DNA from: a virus
IMG/VR virus record: IMGVR_UViG_3300034109_000852
Span: 1-50,831 of that record
DNA length: 50,831 nt
Direction: 5' to 3' (one strand)
The notes beneath the pieces were generated by a model. It was given only the letters and a program-made list of their open reading frames with translations. It did no database searches and was not told the DNA's origin. This document shows positions 21,645 to 30,422 of this stretch, in pieces; position 1 is the first letter of the stretch; each line of letters opens with the position of its first letter. A program made the position numbers and the translations under genes.

Positions 21645-23110
21645 ACTACTCCAAGGATGGATGATCCGTTGATGCCGCGAGATGGATTGAACGCAAGCGT
21701 CGGAGGGTTTGGCTGGTACGCACCTGAACTCGCGTAATAGAACCCACCGCGATTCTGGGCGTTGTCATTGAACGTGATCGTGTAGCCTGGACTCGGCCAG
21801 TCCTGCATATACGGCGACTGATTGTACGAGTCGTCATTGAACACAAGCGGGCCGTAGAACGCAGGAATATAGGAAGACGAAGCATAAACCGCCGAACTAG
21901 CCCAGTTCGACGACTGATCGTTGAACGTCGCCGTGCCGCCGATCTTTGACCAGTATTCATTCTTCGACGAGTCGTTGAACGTCGCCGTGCCGTTCACTTC
22001 GGCTCGCATATTCGGAAGGTTGTACTGCGAACTGTTCACTCCGTTCGCAGAATATCCGTTGAACGTCGCGTTGCCGTACACAACGCCCGAATAGTTCCAT
22101 GCGTTGTTGAACGTCGCGTTACCCTGTACGTTGCCATACAGGGTGTTGTCCGAATAGTGTCCGTTGGAAGAGCCGTCATTGAAGACGCCAGTTTGCACGC
22201 TTCCGGCGTTGTACGGCCCACCGTCGCCGAACGTCGCCGTGCCTTGCACTGAACCATATGGGCTGTTGTACGCACCAAACGAAAACGTCGCGTTGCCTTC
22301 GACGATGCCGTTGTTGTATGCCCCGACAAAAGTCGCGTCACCTGTGATTCGCCTACCGTAAGGCTGATTCCCGGCACCACTCAGGAACGTCGCGTTGCCG
22401 TTGATCTGCGAGAGGTTATTCGCCCCGTTCTGGAACGTCGCGTTGCCAACAACTGTTCCCTCGCCAATCGTATAGTCGTTCGACGCATTCGCACCGTCGA
22501 ACGTCACGTTGCCCGTAATGGTGCCGTAATTGTACGCGGCAGAGGTTGAGCCGTTGAACGTCGCCGTGCCGGTCACAGTGATGGCGATAGACCAGTTCCC
22601 GCCACTCATCGTGAAGTCCACCACCGTCGGCTCGCTGCCGCTGGTGTTTTGCGAGAGCGACCCTGTCACCACTACGCTGTCGCTGCTCGTCGGCAGGCTC
22701 GTCGCCGGGATTGTGCAAGCCTCGTCCGTCCACCAGTTCCCATCGGAGCCGCCGGTCATGTACGAGGACGATGCGGCGACATCAGGGCTGCAAGACAAAA
22801 GGAGGTTCCCCGCTGCGCCAGCAGCGTTTGCGACCAAGTTGAACGTCGCGCCGTCAATCGTCGCGGTCACAGCGACATTGGCCTCAATAACCGACTTCAG
22901 ATTGGCGAGCGACTCCGCTAGGTCAGCCCCAATAGGAACGGCGACATAGCTCGTGGAACTGTCGCTATCAAACTCAAAGGCAGTGCTTCCGATAACGATA
23001 GTGGTGCCGTCGCTGGGCTGGCCGGAGAAAGTGAAATAGCCGGTCGCAGCCGCAAGGACATTCGCCCAGTTCCCGTCACCCGTCGCGTTGTTGTAGTACA
23101 GCGTTGCCAT
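21641..23110 (-). CDS. Repeat-rich beta-solenoid tail fibre/adhesin
   Basis: A 489-residue protein. An N-terminal domain (about 1-110, with TTIVIGSTAFEFDSD and an ANAAGAAGNLL loop) is followed by roughly 14 imperfect repeats of about 20 residues, each with G(N/T)ATF(N/x) and an asparagine-rich turn, up to about residue 440. This pattern is typical of right-handed beta-helix or solenoid fibres with asparagine ladders. It is probably a receptor-binding or surface fibre. The repeats are also visible in DNA as recurring GAACGTCGC(G/C)TTGCC-like blocks, giving scope for recombination-driven length variation. Confidence 0.75.
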   Translation of the reverse strand: MATLYYNNATGDGNWANVLAAATGYFTFSGQPSDGTTIVIGSTAFEFDSDSSTSYVAVPIGADLAESLANLKSVIEANVAVTATIDGATFNLVANAAGAAGNLLLSCSPDVAASSSYMTGGSDGNWWTDEACTIPATSLPTSSDSVVVTGSLSQNTSGSEPTVVDFTMSGGNWSIAITVTGTATFNGSTSAAYNYGTITGNVTFDGANASNDYTIGEGTVVGNATFQNGANNLSQINGNATFLSGAGNQPYGRRITGDATFVGAYNNGIVEGNATFSFGAYNSPYGSVQGTATFGDGGPYNAGSVQTGVFNDGSSNGHYSDNTLYGNVQGNATFNNAWNYSGVVYGNATFNGYSANGVNSSQYNLPNMRAEVNGTATFNDSSKNEYWSKIGGTATFNDQSSNWASSAVYASSSYIPAFYGPLVFNDDSYNQSPYMQDWPSPGYTITFNDNAQNRGGFYYASSGAYQPNPPTLAFNPSRGINGSSILGVV

Positions 23111-23114
23111 CTAT

Positions 23115-23564
23115 TTAGTATCCCGGTACGAAGGCGACCACATCCCACTTGTCCCGCCCCGCGTGATACGTCGCGGCGAGGATGTCCGTCTTGCCTGCCG
23201 TCGTGCTGAACGGCAGCGGCGAGGTCGCAGACGCAGGCAGATTGAATGCCGAGTCCAGCGTCACCGACCGGCCACCAGTGCCGTCCTGCGTGATCCGCCA
23301 CCGGAGAGTCTTGCCATCCACCGGGTTCGTCGGATTGGCGAGCGTGCAGTTGTCGGTTAGCGTGATGTCGAAGATGTCGCCAGACGCGGCGTCCGTGCTG
23401 AGCGTGGCGGCGTAGGCGATAGCAACAACGTGCGGGTTCCGCAGCAGTGAGGCCGACACCTTCTTGGTGACAGGCGAGCCAGTGGGGTCGTCAACAATAA
23501 CGAACAGGTCATCGGGCGTGACGGCCGAAGCCGCAGACAGTTCGCTGATCTTCACCTCTGTCAT
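23115..23564 (-). CDS. Tail-associated/fibre protein
   Basis: A 149-residue protein whose start, KISELSAASAVTPDDLFVIV, is characteristic of N-terminal modules of phage tail fibre or appendage proteins. A C-terminal beta domain with TQDGTGGRSVTLDS, seen in many tail proteins, ends in WDVVAFVPGY. It lies between the holin-like gene and the adhesin. Its ATG overlaps the preceding TAA by one base. Confidence 0.75.
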   Translation of the reverse strand: MTEVKISELSAASAVTPDDLFVIVDDPTGSPVTKKVSASLLRNPHVVAIAYAATLSTDAASGDIFDITLTDNCTLANPTNPVDGKTLRWRITQDGTGGRSVTLDSAFNLPASATSPLPFSTTAGKTDILAATYHAGRDKWDVVAFVPGY

Positions 23565-23692
23565 TAGTTCTGCTCCGTTCTGATCTTGTCGCCCGATTCA
23601 GTGGCGATGGCCGCACCGGACTCAGTCAAAAGCACAGGAGCCGAAGGCGCGGCGATCGGCTTTTTCGACGGCCTGAGAAGCCTGGGGTTCAT
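23564..23692 (-). CDS. Small protein (42 residues) of the tail region
   Basis: A 42-residue gene, MNPRLLRPSKKPIAAPSAPV at its start and ending TESGDKIRTEQN. Its stop overlaps the next gene's ATG. The N-terminus MNPRLLRP and the repeated ESG/TESGD pattern resemble small proteins found near tail fibre genes. It fills a 180-bp gap. Function unknown. Confidence 0.6.
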   Translation of the reverse strand: MNPRLLRPSKKPIAAPSAPVLLTESGAAIATESGDKIRTEQN

Positions 23693-23743
23693 TGGCATAG
23701 TGCGCTACTCGCTATGGCTTTACAGTAGGGATGTGGCGCAGCC

Positions 23744-23998
23744 TTACGGCTGCTCGTCTTTCGCCTTCTCGCCAGCCCTCGGCTGGAGGGCGTATAGCAG
23801 CTTCGTCTGCTCCTTCACCGCCTCGGCGATCTCTTTCTGGCTCTGGGCCACGGTCTGGAGGAATGCGGAGTGCTGCTCGACGAGCGGTAGCAGGATGTCA
23901 GACCTGAGCATCCATCCAAAAAAGATGGCGACCAGGGTAGGAAAACCCCACCGCTCTAATACCGTCTTCAGCGTGTCGCCCATTTCCTGCCCGCTCAT
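23744..23998 (-). CDS. Holin-like membrane protein
   Basis: An 84-residue protein with one membrane segment (FPTLVAIFFGWMLRSDILLPL) after a short N-terminus, then a long charged helix (LQTVAQSQKEIAEAVKEQTK). A single helix plus basic/acidic coiled tail is the layout of several small phage holins and of BhlA-like proteins. ATG 23998 overlaps the preceding stop (ATGA). Best available lysis candidate in the late block, though no endolysin is adjacent. Confidence 0.6.
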   Translation of the reverse strand: MSGQEMGDTLKTVLERWGFPTLVAIFFGWMLRSDILLPLVEQHSAFLQTVAQSQKEIAEAVKEQTKLLYALQPRAGEKAKDEQP

Positions 23999-24351
23999 GT
24001 CTTGAGCATCACCACGCAAACGGCCGCCGTGCTGTTCGTCGTCGCGCTGACGATCTTGATCGCGCCGCAGCCGTAGGTTTCGTCGGGCAGCGGGTAGACG
24101 CCGCCCGTCACGGTCGATGGCGACAGGGTGATGTCGGCCACGCTGCCGTCGATCTTGCGGAGCCGGTAGAACGGCCCAGTCGTGGCGTCAGACGCCCAGA
24201 TTTGGAGCGTTGTGGCGGCCGTCGAGACGGTGCCGATCTCCAGGGCACCGCCGGCAACATCGTCCCATCGCAGCGTCGTGGCTACGGCTGTCGAGGTGGA
24301 CAGCGTGATCGGGACGGCCTTGAACTTGCGGCGAATCTTTGGCTCGGACAT
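23995..24351 (-). CDS. Virion-associated beta-rich protein
   Basis: A 118-residue, serine/threonine-rich beta protein (STSTAVATTLRW, ATTLQIWASD) with GGAGGTG 7 nt before ATG. Composition matches small capsid decoration or tail proteins elsewhere in the block. Likely structural; no family recognised. Confidence 0.65.
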   Translation of the reverse strand: MSEPKIRRKFKAVPITLSTSTAVATTLRWDDVAGGALEIGTVSTAATTLQIWASDATTGPFYRLRKIDGSVADITLSPSTVTGGVYPLPDETYGCGAIKIVSATTNSTAAVCVVMLKT

Positions 24352-24391
24352 AACGACGCACCTCCCTGTGCGTTGCGGGGCTCGCTGGCCC

Positions 24392-24964
24392 TCACGAGGC
24401 GGAACACGGGGCTATATCCCCATTGTATAACCGCGTAGCCTTACGCATGGCGGCATCCACGGTGCCTGCCAGGGCTTCGAGCGTGCCGTTGTTGTAGATC
24501 GTCAGATCGACGAGCTCGCGGCTTACGCCTGCCTCGCTGGTGTGCCTTGCCGTATCCTCGGCAAGGCAGGCGTAGGAATCTCGCACGACCTTCCAGACGA
24601 CCCCGCCGGCGTCCTTGACGGCCTGGGCCTCGTTGTCGAAGCGGACGTCGGTCAGAACGACTCTCGCGGACGCGAGAGCCGTTCGGATCGCAATCCCAAC
24701 CCACAAATCATCCTTCACCATCCCCCGCCCCCACTCGGTTCCGAGGCTCTGGAGAAGCTGCCTGGGCGACTTGCCGAGCCACTCGATCGGCTTTTCCTTG
24801 AGCTCGCGGTCGTGAAGTTGTTCGACCGTCAGGCCGGTCAGCGTGGAAACCATCGCGTAAAGCGGGTCGGCGAAGGCTATTTCGGCAAAGAAATACTTGG
24901 TGACGAGGACGTTCGCCACACTCCCCTTGCCTGCCCCCGCGGCACCGCACAGCCCGATAATCAC
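24392..24964 (-). CDS. Deoxynucleoside monophosphate kinase
   Basis: A 190-residue P-loop kinase of the phage dNMP kinase type. Walker A is GAAGAGKGS (residues 7-15), then FADPLY, the KSPRQLLQSLGTEWGR substrate-binding segment and a VLTDVRFDNEA strand. It phosphorylates dNMPs to dNDPs to feed phage DNA synthesis. GTG start in a GTGA overlap with the dCMP deaminase, a functional pairing. Confidence 0.92.
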   Translation of the reverse strand: MIIGLCGAAGAGKGSVANVLVTKYFFAEIAFADPLYAMVSTLTGLTVEQLHDRELKEKPIEWLGKSPRQLLQSLGTEWGRGMVKDDLWVGIAIRTALASARVVLTDVRFDNEAQAVKDAGGVVWKVVRDSYACLAEDTARHTSEAGVSRELVDLTIYNNGTLEALAGTVDAAMRKATRLYNGDIAPCSAS

Positions 24965-25431
24965 AGTTCCAGCCTCCGTCCGTCAAAGAGAACCGATACC
25001 CCCAGAGGCTCGGCGAGCCATCGCATCGCGACGCCGGCGTCCCGCAGCATCTTCTCACCGGCCAGCACCTGCTCCATCCAGCGTTCCGGCGTCTGCTCTC
25101 GCGGCGTGACGTGGCCGATGACCTCGGCGACGCCGGCGTTGATGATCGCTCTGGCACAGTCGGGGCAGGCAAACCAGAGGGCGTACATGGTCGCCCCGTT
25201 CGTCTTCCACCCGCACTTCGCGGCCGCATAAATGGCCGCTCGCTCGGCGTGCTCCATTGCCGCGTATTTCTGCGGCGTTTCGAGCACTTGCTCTACCCCT
25301 TTTGGGAAGCGATTGGCCGCCCATACGACCGCATTTCTGGCCGCCAGGACGGCACCGTTCTGCGTGCGGTTGTCGTGCGACTGCGTCGCTGCGACCTTGG
25401 CGGCGTAGCGGAGGTAGTCGAGGTCGGTCAT
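24961..25431 (-). CDS. Deoxycytidylate (dCMP) deaminase-like protein
   Basis: A 156-residue cytidine/deoxycytidylate deaminase. The zinc and proton-shuttle motif is H61-A-E63 (MEHAERAA) and the second zinc motif is C89-P-D-C92 (WFACPDCARA). dCMP deaminase would supply dUMP for dTMP synthesis; no thymidylate synthase is in the window. ATG 25431 overlaps the phosphoesterase stop (ATGA). The adjacent dNMP kinase supports a nucleotide role rather than RNA editing. Confidence 0.92.
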   Translation of the reverse strand: MTDLDYLRYAAKVAATQSHDNRTQNGAVLAARNAVVWAANRFPKGVEQVLETPQKYAAMEHAERAAIYAAAKCGWKTNGATMYALWFACPDCARAIINAGVAEVIGHVTPREQTPERWMEQVLAGEKMLRDAGVAMRWLAEPLGVSVLFDGRRLEL

Positions 25432-26603
25432 TTGCCGCGCGGCCCCGCTACGTGCATCGCCACCAGGCCGCCCTCCGGCTTGTAGACGAAACACTCCATC
25501 CCGCGCCTCGACCCCACGTAGCCGCCGGCTGCGTGCCACTCGTCGGCCGGTGCAATGCTGGGGGCGGTTCTCAGGACGACTGAATCCTCGGTGGCGATGA
25601 ACTTCTCTGCCGCCTGCCCGTGGAGGTGCCCGGTGTGGTACTCGCGATACCAGCACTTCGACCACAGGTCGGCGGCCTCGATCGCCATCAACTGCGGGAG
25701 CCGCTTCTTCGCCTTGTCGCCGTGGGCTGCACCGAGCAGGTTCGCCCCGTGAGACAGGTACTGCCGCCGCGTGTATTTGTCGGAGATCGCGAGCCTGCCG
25801 TCGTTTCTGAACCGCTCTCTCAGGATTCGCTGAAATGCCCATGAAAGCATTTCATCGTGATTCCCGTTGACCACGACGACGTCGGTCTGAGCGGTCGCCG
25901 CTGCCCGCTCGACGACGCCAATGAGGGCGTTGCACCCGACGTTCCACACCTTCTGAATGCGGCCGTCATTATCCTGCGGCGTGCCGGCGGTCGTCGCCCC
26001 CGACGGGCCGTCGGAGTTGAAGAGATCGCCCAGAAACAGAATCGTCCTGCGCGTGGGCTTGTACGTGTCGCCGACGGAGATGAGCTCGTCCGTCGTGTCG
26101 GCGATCGTCTTCGCAGCGATGTCGAGGTCGAAGTCGGAATCGCCAGTGCTCTTGGCCCAGCAGTACCTGCCGACGTGAACGTCGGCCACGACGAGAACGT
26201 GCCACAGGTCGTCCCTGGGGCCGCGCCGAGGCTTGTGTGCCTTGACCCTTGGGCTCTTGATCTTTGCCGCCGCAATCATCGCCGCAACCGCCTCGGCAGT
26301 GCTCGGCCTCGCCTTGGGCCGCAGGCGAACGAACACGCGATGCAGTTCGGTGACAACGGGCTCGCCAGTGTCGCGATTGGCTGTCAAACCCTCCCACTTC
26401 GTGGCCTCAGAGGCCGCGACTTCAAATTTCGTGAGGTCGGCGTCGATGTGCTTCAGAAGGTCATCGACGGTCTTGATGCGAGCAGACACGCTGCGGGCTT
26501 CGAGCCCGTCGGCTGTGTCCTTCTTCGTCACCTCTTCGATCGTCAGCCCCTTGTCGCCGCCGATGTTGGCGGCAATCTCGGCCCCTACGCTTTTTCGAGC
26601 CAC
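25428..26603 (-). CDS. Calcineurin-like metallophosphoesterase
   Basis: A 391-residue protein. An N-terminal helical/winged region (1-125) precedes a metallophosphoesterase core with VADVHVG (DxH), FLGDLFN (GD), NGNHDE (GNHD), AAHGD and TGHLHG (GHxH), a complete two-metal site. It probably cleaves phosphodiesters in DNA or RNA, or cyclic nucleotide signals. Phage relatives are common near nucleotide genes. GTG start 19 bp inside the upstream gene. Confidence 0.9.
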   Translation of the reverse strand: MARKSVGAEIAANIGGDKGLTIEEVTKKDTADGLEARSVSARIKTVDDLLKHIDADLTKFEVAASEATKWEGLTANRDTGEPVVTELHRVFVRLRPKARPSTAEAVAAMIAAAKIKSPRVKAHKPRRGPRDDLWHVLVVADVHVGRYCWAKSTGDSDFDLDIAAKTIADTTDELISVGDTYKPTRRTILFLGDLFNSDGPSGATTAGTPQDNDGRIQKVWNVGCNALIGVVERAAATAQTDVVVVNGNHDEMLSWAFQRILRERFRNDGRLAISDKYTRRQYLSHGANLLGAAHGDKAKKRLPQLMAIEAADLWSKCWYREYHTGHLHGQAAEKFIATEDSVVLRTAPSIAPADEWHAAGGYVGSRRGMECFVYKPEGGLVAMHVAGPRGK

Positions 26604-26839
26604 GCGATTACTCCTTGCGGGCCTACTTTCGCTATGCCGCGGTCGTGAAGGAACTTGGCGATAGCCTTGGCGGCCGGATATTTCTTTCTTCCGAACTTCC
26701 CGGCAGCCCAGAGTTGGCGAACCTCGTCAACTGTGCTGGCGTGCTCCGGCGAGACTCGCTGATACCACGCCTGCGGCGCCCGCTGCTCAATGTTCGCGAG
26801 TACCTCGTCAAGGACGCTCTCACGGGGCTTTTTCGCCAT
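26585..26839 (-). CDS. Small putative DNA-binding protein
   Basis: An 84-residue basic protein with a helical C-terminal half resembling an HTH (TVDEVRQLWAAGKFGRKKYP, then AKAIAKFLHDRG). It overlaps both neighbours by about 20 bp. Perhaps a partner or regulator of the phosphoesterase. Low certainty on function. Confidence 0.65.
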   Translation of the reverse strand: MAKKPRESVLDEVLANIEQRAPQAWYQRVSPEHASTVDEVRQLWAAGKFGRKKYPAAKAIAKFLHDRGIAKVGPQGVIAWLEKA

Positions 26840-27119
26840 CTATCCTGTACCCCAGGGTCCACAAAATGCGGGCCACGTCCCTCGCGGCCTCGGTGATCGA
26901 CTCCTCGCTGATCTGCGGGAAGCAGGCGTGCATCGCCTCGTGGATTTCCGTTTCAAGGAGCGGGCGGCCTTTCAGCCTCGCGTCGATGAGAATCTTCCGG
27001 TCGAGCTTTGGGTTCTTCGTGTCTGGAGAGATCGTCCAGCCGGCGGCCCGACCGCGTAGCTTCGAGTACCGCCAGAGCCACCGAAGTCCAGCAATCGTGA
27101 AGTGGTGATCGAGCGGCAT
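26820..27119 (-). CDS. HExxH-motif putative metallopeptidase
   Basis: A 99-residue protein with a zincin signature H60-E-A-M-H64 in ETEIHEAMHACFP, followed by an acidic helix that could supply the third ligand (EESITEAARD). The type recurs in phages as a small uncharacterised metalloprotease-like protein. The ATG sits exactly 7 nt after a TAAGAC -10 box, and no ribosome site precedes it, so its mRNA is predicted to be leaderless. Confidence 0.65.
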   Translation of the reverse strand: MPLDHHFTIAGLRWLWRYSKLRGRAAGWTISPDTKNPKLDRKILIDARLKGRPLLETEIHEAMHACFPQISEESITEAARDVARILWTLGYRIDGEKAP

Positions 27120-27126
27120 AGCCGTA

Positions 27127-27155
27127 GTCTTATCCCGTAGTCTTTGCGGCGTCAA
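27127..27155 (-). promoter_or_regulatory. Promoter giving a predicted leaderless transcript
   Basis: TTGACG (27150-27155), 17-bp spacer, TAAGAC (27127-27132), then 7 nt to the ATG at 27119. The CTACGGC after the -10 matches other phage promoters here. Transcription would start at or next to the A of the start codon. Confidence 0.65.
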
Positions 27156-27170
27156 CGGTGGTTTTCGCCG

Positions 27171-27494
27171 TCACTGGGCGTAGTAAAAGTCACGCAGGGC
27201 GATGAGCCGCTGGCGGCACCACACCTGCACGCGGTTCCCCGCCTCGTTCAGCCATCTTTTCCTAGCCTCGCACCCACACCCCCCCGGTATGCCTTCGGTG
27301 CGAGTCCACCGCTCGACGCGCTCCCGCGTGATACCCAGCCGCGTCAGCCACCGTTCGACGAGGTCGCCGACGGGAACCGGCTTCCACGCTTTCTGCGGAA
27401 TGGGGCGGCACTCGCGGTAGGTCGGCAGGCGTCTGGCCCGGTAGCCGCAGGTCGGGCAGGTCATCGCCGGGTTGTCGAGGTCGCAGAGCGTCAC
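27171..27494 (-). CDS. Cysteine-rich small phage protein
   Basis: A 107-residue protein. Start GTG 27494 forms a GTGA overlap. CPTCGY is a CxxC knuckle, and the GGCGCEARKRWLN segment is a motif often seen in small proteins near phage tail genes. A helix (VGDLVERWLTRLGITRERV) separates them. Probably zinc-binding. Role unknown; tail-associated by position. Confidence 0.7.
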   Translation of the reverse strand: MTLCDLDNPAMTCPTCGYRARRLPTYRECRPIPQKAWKPVPVGDLVERWLTRLGITRERVERWTRTEGIPGGCGCEARKRWLNEAGNRVQVWCRQRLIALRDFYYAQ

Positions 27495-30064
27495 AGGATG
27501 GTCAGTTTCCGCCACGGGGAGCCGTCGATCTCCAGCACGAATTCGCCCGCCACAGGCGAACACTGCGGGATTGCCGCGCAGCCTTGGCACGGCTCCGATT
27601 CCGCCTCCTGCGAGGAGTTAAAGAAGCCGCTGAAGTCCTGCGCCCGCGCCGTTGTCTCGCATGACGTGGCGCACTCTGGTTCATCGCACGCCTCGCCGCA
27701 CGTCTGCACTCGCACGGCAAGGTTCCGGGTCACGCCACCGCTCCCGCTCCCCGGCATCTGCCCCTGCCACTGAATCGCGTCTCGGCCGTGAGCGAAGTAG
27801 TTCACGGCACCAAACAGCGGCCCCGCTCCGAGCGTTCCGTTGAGCGACAGCACCACAACCGGCACCGCTGGCAGTCCGCTTGGCGGCACCCACTGCCCGC
27901 CAACAAAGTCCCGCACCTCAACGTCGATCTCATCGGGCGGGTCGCTGTCCCGTCCGCAGCAGATTGAACCCTTCGCAAGGCAGTCTTGGTTCGCGTACTC
28001 CGGGTCGTACTCACCGCCGGCGGTCACGGTGGCCGTCGCGCCGCGGTAGTCGGTGGCCGTGAACGACAAATCGTCGCAGTCGGAAACAAGCGTGTCGCTG
28101 TAGAACCGCGACAGACAGAAAACTTCGTCCTGCCGGTCAACGAACGATCCGCTGTTGCCGTAAATCGTGACGCGAGGCGGCGACAATGGGCCGTCGTAGT
28201 GGGCTGTTATCAGGTTTGTGTATTCACCAAACACGATATTACTGCACACCGAGTGCGTGTAGGTGCATCTTGTATTCCACGCTTCAATGTAGTATGCCCC
28301 GACGCTTGCCGGCCTGCGCAGCACGATGCTACGTCCGTTGAAGAATTGCCCGCAGCAGTTGTAGTTATGCTGCGACGCAACGTAGCCTGTGCCGCCGTCA
28401 TTCGTGATGGTGACGGCCGTGATCCGGCCGAAGGTTGCGCTGCCGGTGTTGGAGTCCACGGTAGCCGCCACTTGGGCACCAGTGCCAGTACCATACGGGC
28501 GTCGATCAACGACGGTCGCCGTCACATCGGCCACATACGGCGGCAGGCTCGCGTCCTCGCGGTAGTATTCGCCGCCATTGGTGATCGTCACGCCAGTCGG
28601 GACGCCCGTGTAGTAGTAGTACTGACCAGGGTTCGTCACTACCACGCGCGAGATTTCGCCGGTCGCCTTGTAGTAGTCGCCGCCGTTCGTGATTGTCACT
28701 GATTGGATGACGCCGTTGCCGGTTGCCTTGTAGAACTTACCAATGCCGCCGTACCCGTCGAGACCAACGCCCGTGATCGCGCCGTTCTCATCGACACTCG
28801 TAATGAGCCACCCGTCAGTCTCAACCAAGTAGTACGGATGACTACTGGAAAAACCAGTGCCAAACTCCGAATACCAAAAATACTCTCCAACCTCGTATCC
28901 GCTGCCTCCTTCAATTACGTTGATTGGAAACACGCCCCACGTTTCTGGATCATCTTCGTTGCTTACCATCGTTGCAGACAGCACTGCACCAGACCCGCCA
29001 GTAGTGCCGTCAACGCCCCAGACATACGGCGTGAGGTTCGGATTCTCTCTTCCAGCTTCGGTCGCAATCGTCCCGCTCGCCGCCGTCACCTGCGTTCCGT
29101 CCGTGGCCGTGAACGTCACCGGATCGCCGTCAGTGTAGCCGGTGCCGCCGTTCTCCACTTCCACCGAGTCAACGTGCCAGAGGGCCGTGTCGCTCGGCGT
29201 GGTCGGTGACTGCGAGAGCGTGACCGTGAGCGATGCGCCGCTGCCGCCAGCCACGCTCGCCGTGATCGTCGGCGTGGTGCGGGCGGTTTTGATGATCGCC
29301 GTGGCCTTGGTCTGCTCGGTGACGTTGGCACCGTATGAGAACGCGACCGCCGCCCCGTCGGTATAGCCTGACGTTGAACCGCTGACCGCAACGCTCGACA
29401 CGCCCCAGGTCTCTGGCGAGTCGCCGTTGCTGGAAAGCGTCGGCGTAAGCGTGGCCCCGGTGCCGCCAGACACGCTCGCCGTCAGGGTCGGCTGGGATCG
29501 AGCAGACTGTAGCGTCAGCACCGCCGGCACCGCGACCGTGTCGCCGGCCGCCACTTCGACCGTAAGCTGCTCGCCGTGGGTGTAGCCAGTGCCACCAGAC
29601 ACGGCCACAGACGCAATTTTCCACGTCGGCACGCCGCACTTGTCGTTGACGGCCTGTAGCGTTGGCGTAAACGTCGCACCGTCGCCGCTTCCTGTAATGG
29701 TGATCGTCGGTGCCACCCGACCCTTGAGCGCGTACCCGCTGCCTCCCGACAGCACCTCGATGGCGGTGATGGGATACGGCGATTCTGCCGATGACTCGCT
29801 GGCGCGCGCAAACGCCCCGCTGCCGTGGCAAGCCGTGAACTCGACATCGACCCAGTAGACACTCTCTGGGATTCCGCTGAACGTGACCGTCACCGTCTCT
29901 GGCAGCGAGCCTGTCGCGCAGAGGTCGCATTGGCCGCAGCACGGCGAGCAACTGGCTCCAAGCATGAACCCAAGCGGGTACATCCCGGCGGCGAACGCGA
30001 ATAGCGACCACAGCACCAGCGACGGCGGATCGGCGGATTGGATGGCGGCGAGAATGTCGAACAT
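27491..30064 (-). CDS. Large cysteine-rich repeat protein, putative tail fibre
   Basis: An 857-residue protein with an unusual N-terminus: a hydrophobic helix (PSLVLWSLFAFAAGMYPLGF) followed by a tight cysteine cluster (CSPCCGQCDLC). The body has many GG(T/S)GY repeats of about 60-75 residues with PTIT and GATFTPTL strands, as in baseplate or fibre proteins. The C-terminal third is cysteine-rich; over 20 cysteines in all. Start ATG 30064 overlaps the previous stop (TGATG); a GTG two codons earlier is possible. Likely a tail tip fibre or membrane-interacting adsorption protein. Confidence 0.7.
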   Translation of the reverse strand: MFDILAAIQSADPPSLVLWSLFAFAAGMYPLGFMLGASCSPCCGQCDLCATGSLPETVTVTFSGIPESVYWVDVEFTACHGSGAFARASESSAESPYPITAIEVLSGGSGYALKGRVAPTITITGSGDGATFTPTLQAVNDKCGVPTWKIASVAVSGGTGYTHGEQLTVEVAAGDTVAVPAVLTLQSARSQPTLTASVSGGTGATLTPTLSSNGDSPETWGVSSVAVSGSTSGYTDGAAVAFSYGANVTEQTKATAIIKTARTTPTITASVAGGSGASLTVTLSQSPTTPSDTALWHVDSVEVENGGTGYTDGDPVTFTATDGTQVTAASGTIATEAGRENPNLTPYVWGVDGTTGGSGAVLSATMVSNEDDPETWGVFPINVIEGGSGYEVGEYFWYSEFGTGFSSSHPYYLVETDGWLITSVDENGAITGVGLDGYGGIGKFYKATGNGVIQSVTITNGGDYYKATGEISRVVVTNPGQYYYYTGVPTGVTITNGGEYYREDASLPPYVADVTATVVDRRPYGTGTGAQVAATVDSNTGSATFGRITAVTITNDGGTGYVASQHNYNCCGQFFNGRSIVLRRPASVGAYYIEAWNTRCTYTHSVCSNIVFGEYTNLITAHYDGPLSPPRVTIYGNSGSFVDRQDEVFCLSRFYSDTLVSDCDDLSFTATDYRGATATVTAGGEYDPEYANQDCLAKGSICCGRDSDPPDEIDVEVRDFVGGQWVPPSGLPAVPVVVLSLNGTLGAGPLFGAVNYFAHGRDAIQWQGQMPGSGSGGVTRNLAVRVQTCGEACDEPECATSCETTARAQDFSGFFNSSQEAESEPCQGCAAIPQCSPVAGEFVLEIDGSPWRKLTIL

Positions 30065-30417
30065 CAGCACTCAGCAGCGATCAGGAGCCAGCGGTCGCCA
30101 ACGAACACGCACAGAACCTTCTTGGTGCCGCTCGCGACGGTGACGGCGGCAAACCAGTTGGTCGCGTTGAACTCAACGGTCGGAGATAGGGCTGTGCCGT
30201 CGGCCTTGATTTGGGTGACGGTGGCAGTTTGCCCCTTGGCCCACGTTGCGGCGATAGTGCCTAGCCGCGGCTCATTCCCGATTCGACCACGCGGCACATC
30301 CTGCAATCTCGTCGGTATCGCCGCGTCGCCAAGACGTATCGGCTGGCCGTCCGCTCTGTCGAGCGACGTCTTGATCCGCGTCAGCAGGCTTTCGCCTATG
30401 AGGAAGCCTTTTTCCAT
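30064..30417 (-). CDS. Tail-module structural protein
   Basis: A 117-residue protein. The helical N-terminus (LIGESLLTRIKTSLDRADGQ) is followed by a beta part with WAKGQTATVTQIKADG and NWFAAVTVASGTKKVLCVF. Position between a distal tail protein and the large repeat protein suggests a baseplate or fibre-connecting role. Unrecognised. Confidence 0.7.
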   Translation of the reverse strand: MEKGFLIGESLLTRIKTSLDRADGQPIRLGDAAIPTRLQDVPRGRIGNEPRLGTIAATWAKGQTATVTQIKADGTALSPTVEFNATNWFAAVTVASGTKKVLCVFVGDRWLLIAAEC

Positions 30418-30422
30418 TAATG

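Noticed and set aside
22020-22600. Possible CRISPR array from regularly spaced GAACGTCGC repeats
   Set aside because: The repeats are short, imperfect and in frame within the adhesin coding sequence, where they encode GNATF units; there are no unique spacers.
24392-24440. TTATACAATG-like sequence near 24420 as a promoter
   Set aside because: A TATACAAT box follows an AAGGCTACGCG element, but no -35 lies at a sensible distance and the stretch encodes the kinase C-terminus.
26820-27119. HExxH protein as the missing endolysin
   Set aside because: The motif is common in small phage proteins of unknown role; at 99 residues with no wall-binding or catalytic context there is no evidence for wall hydrolysis.
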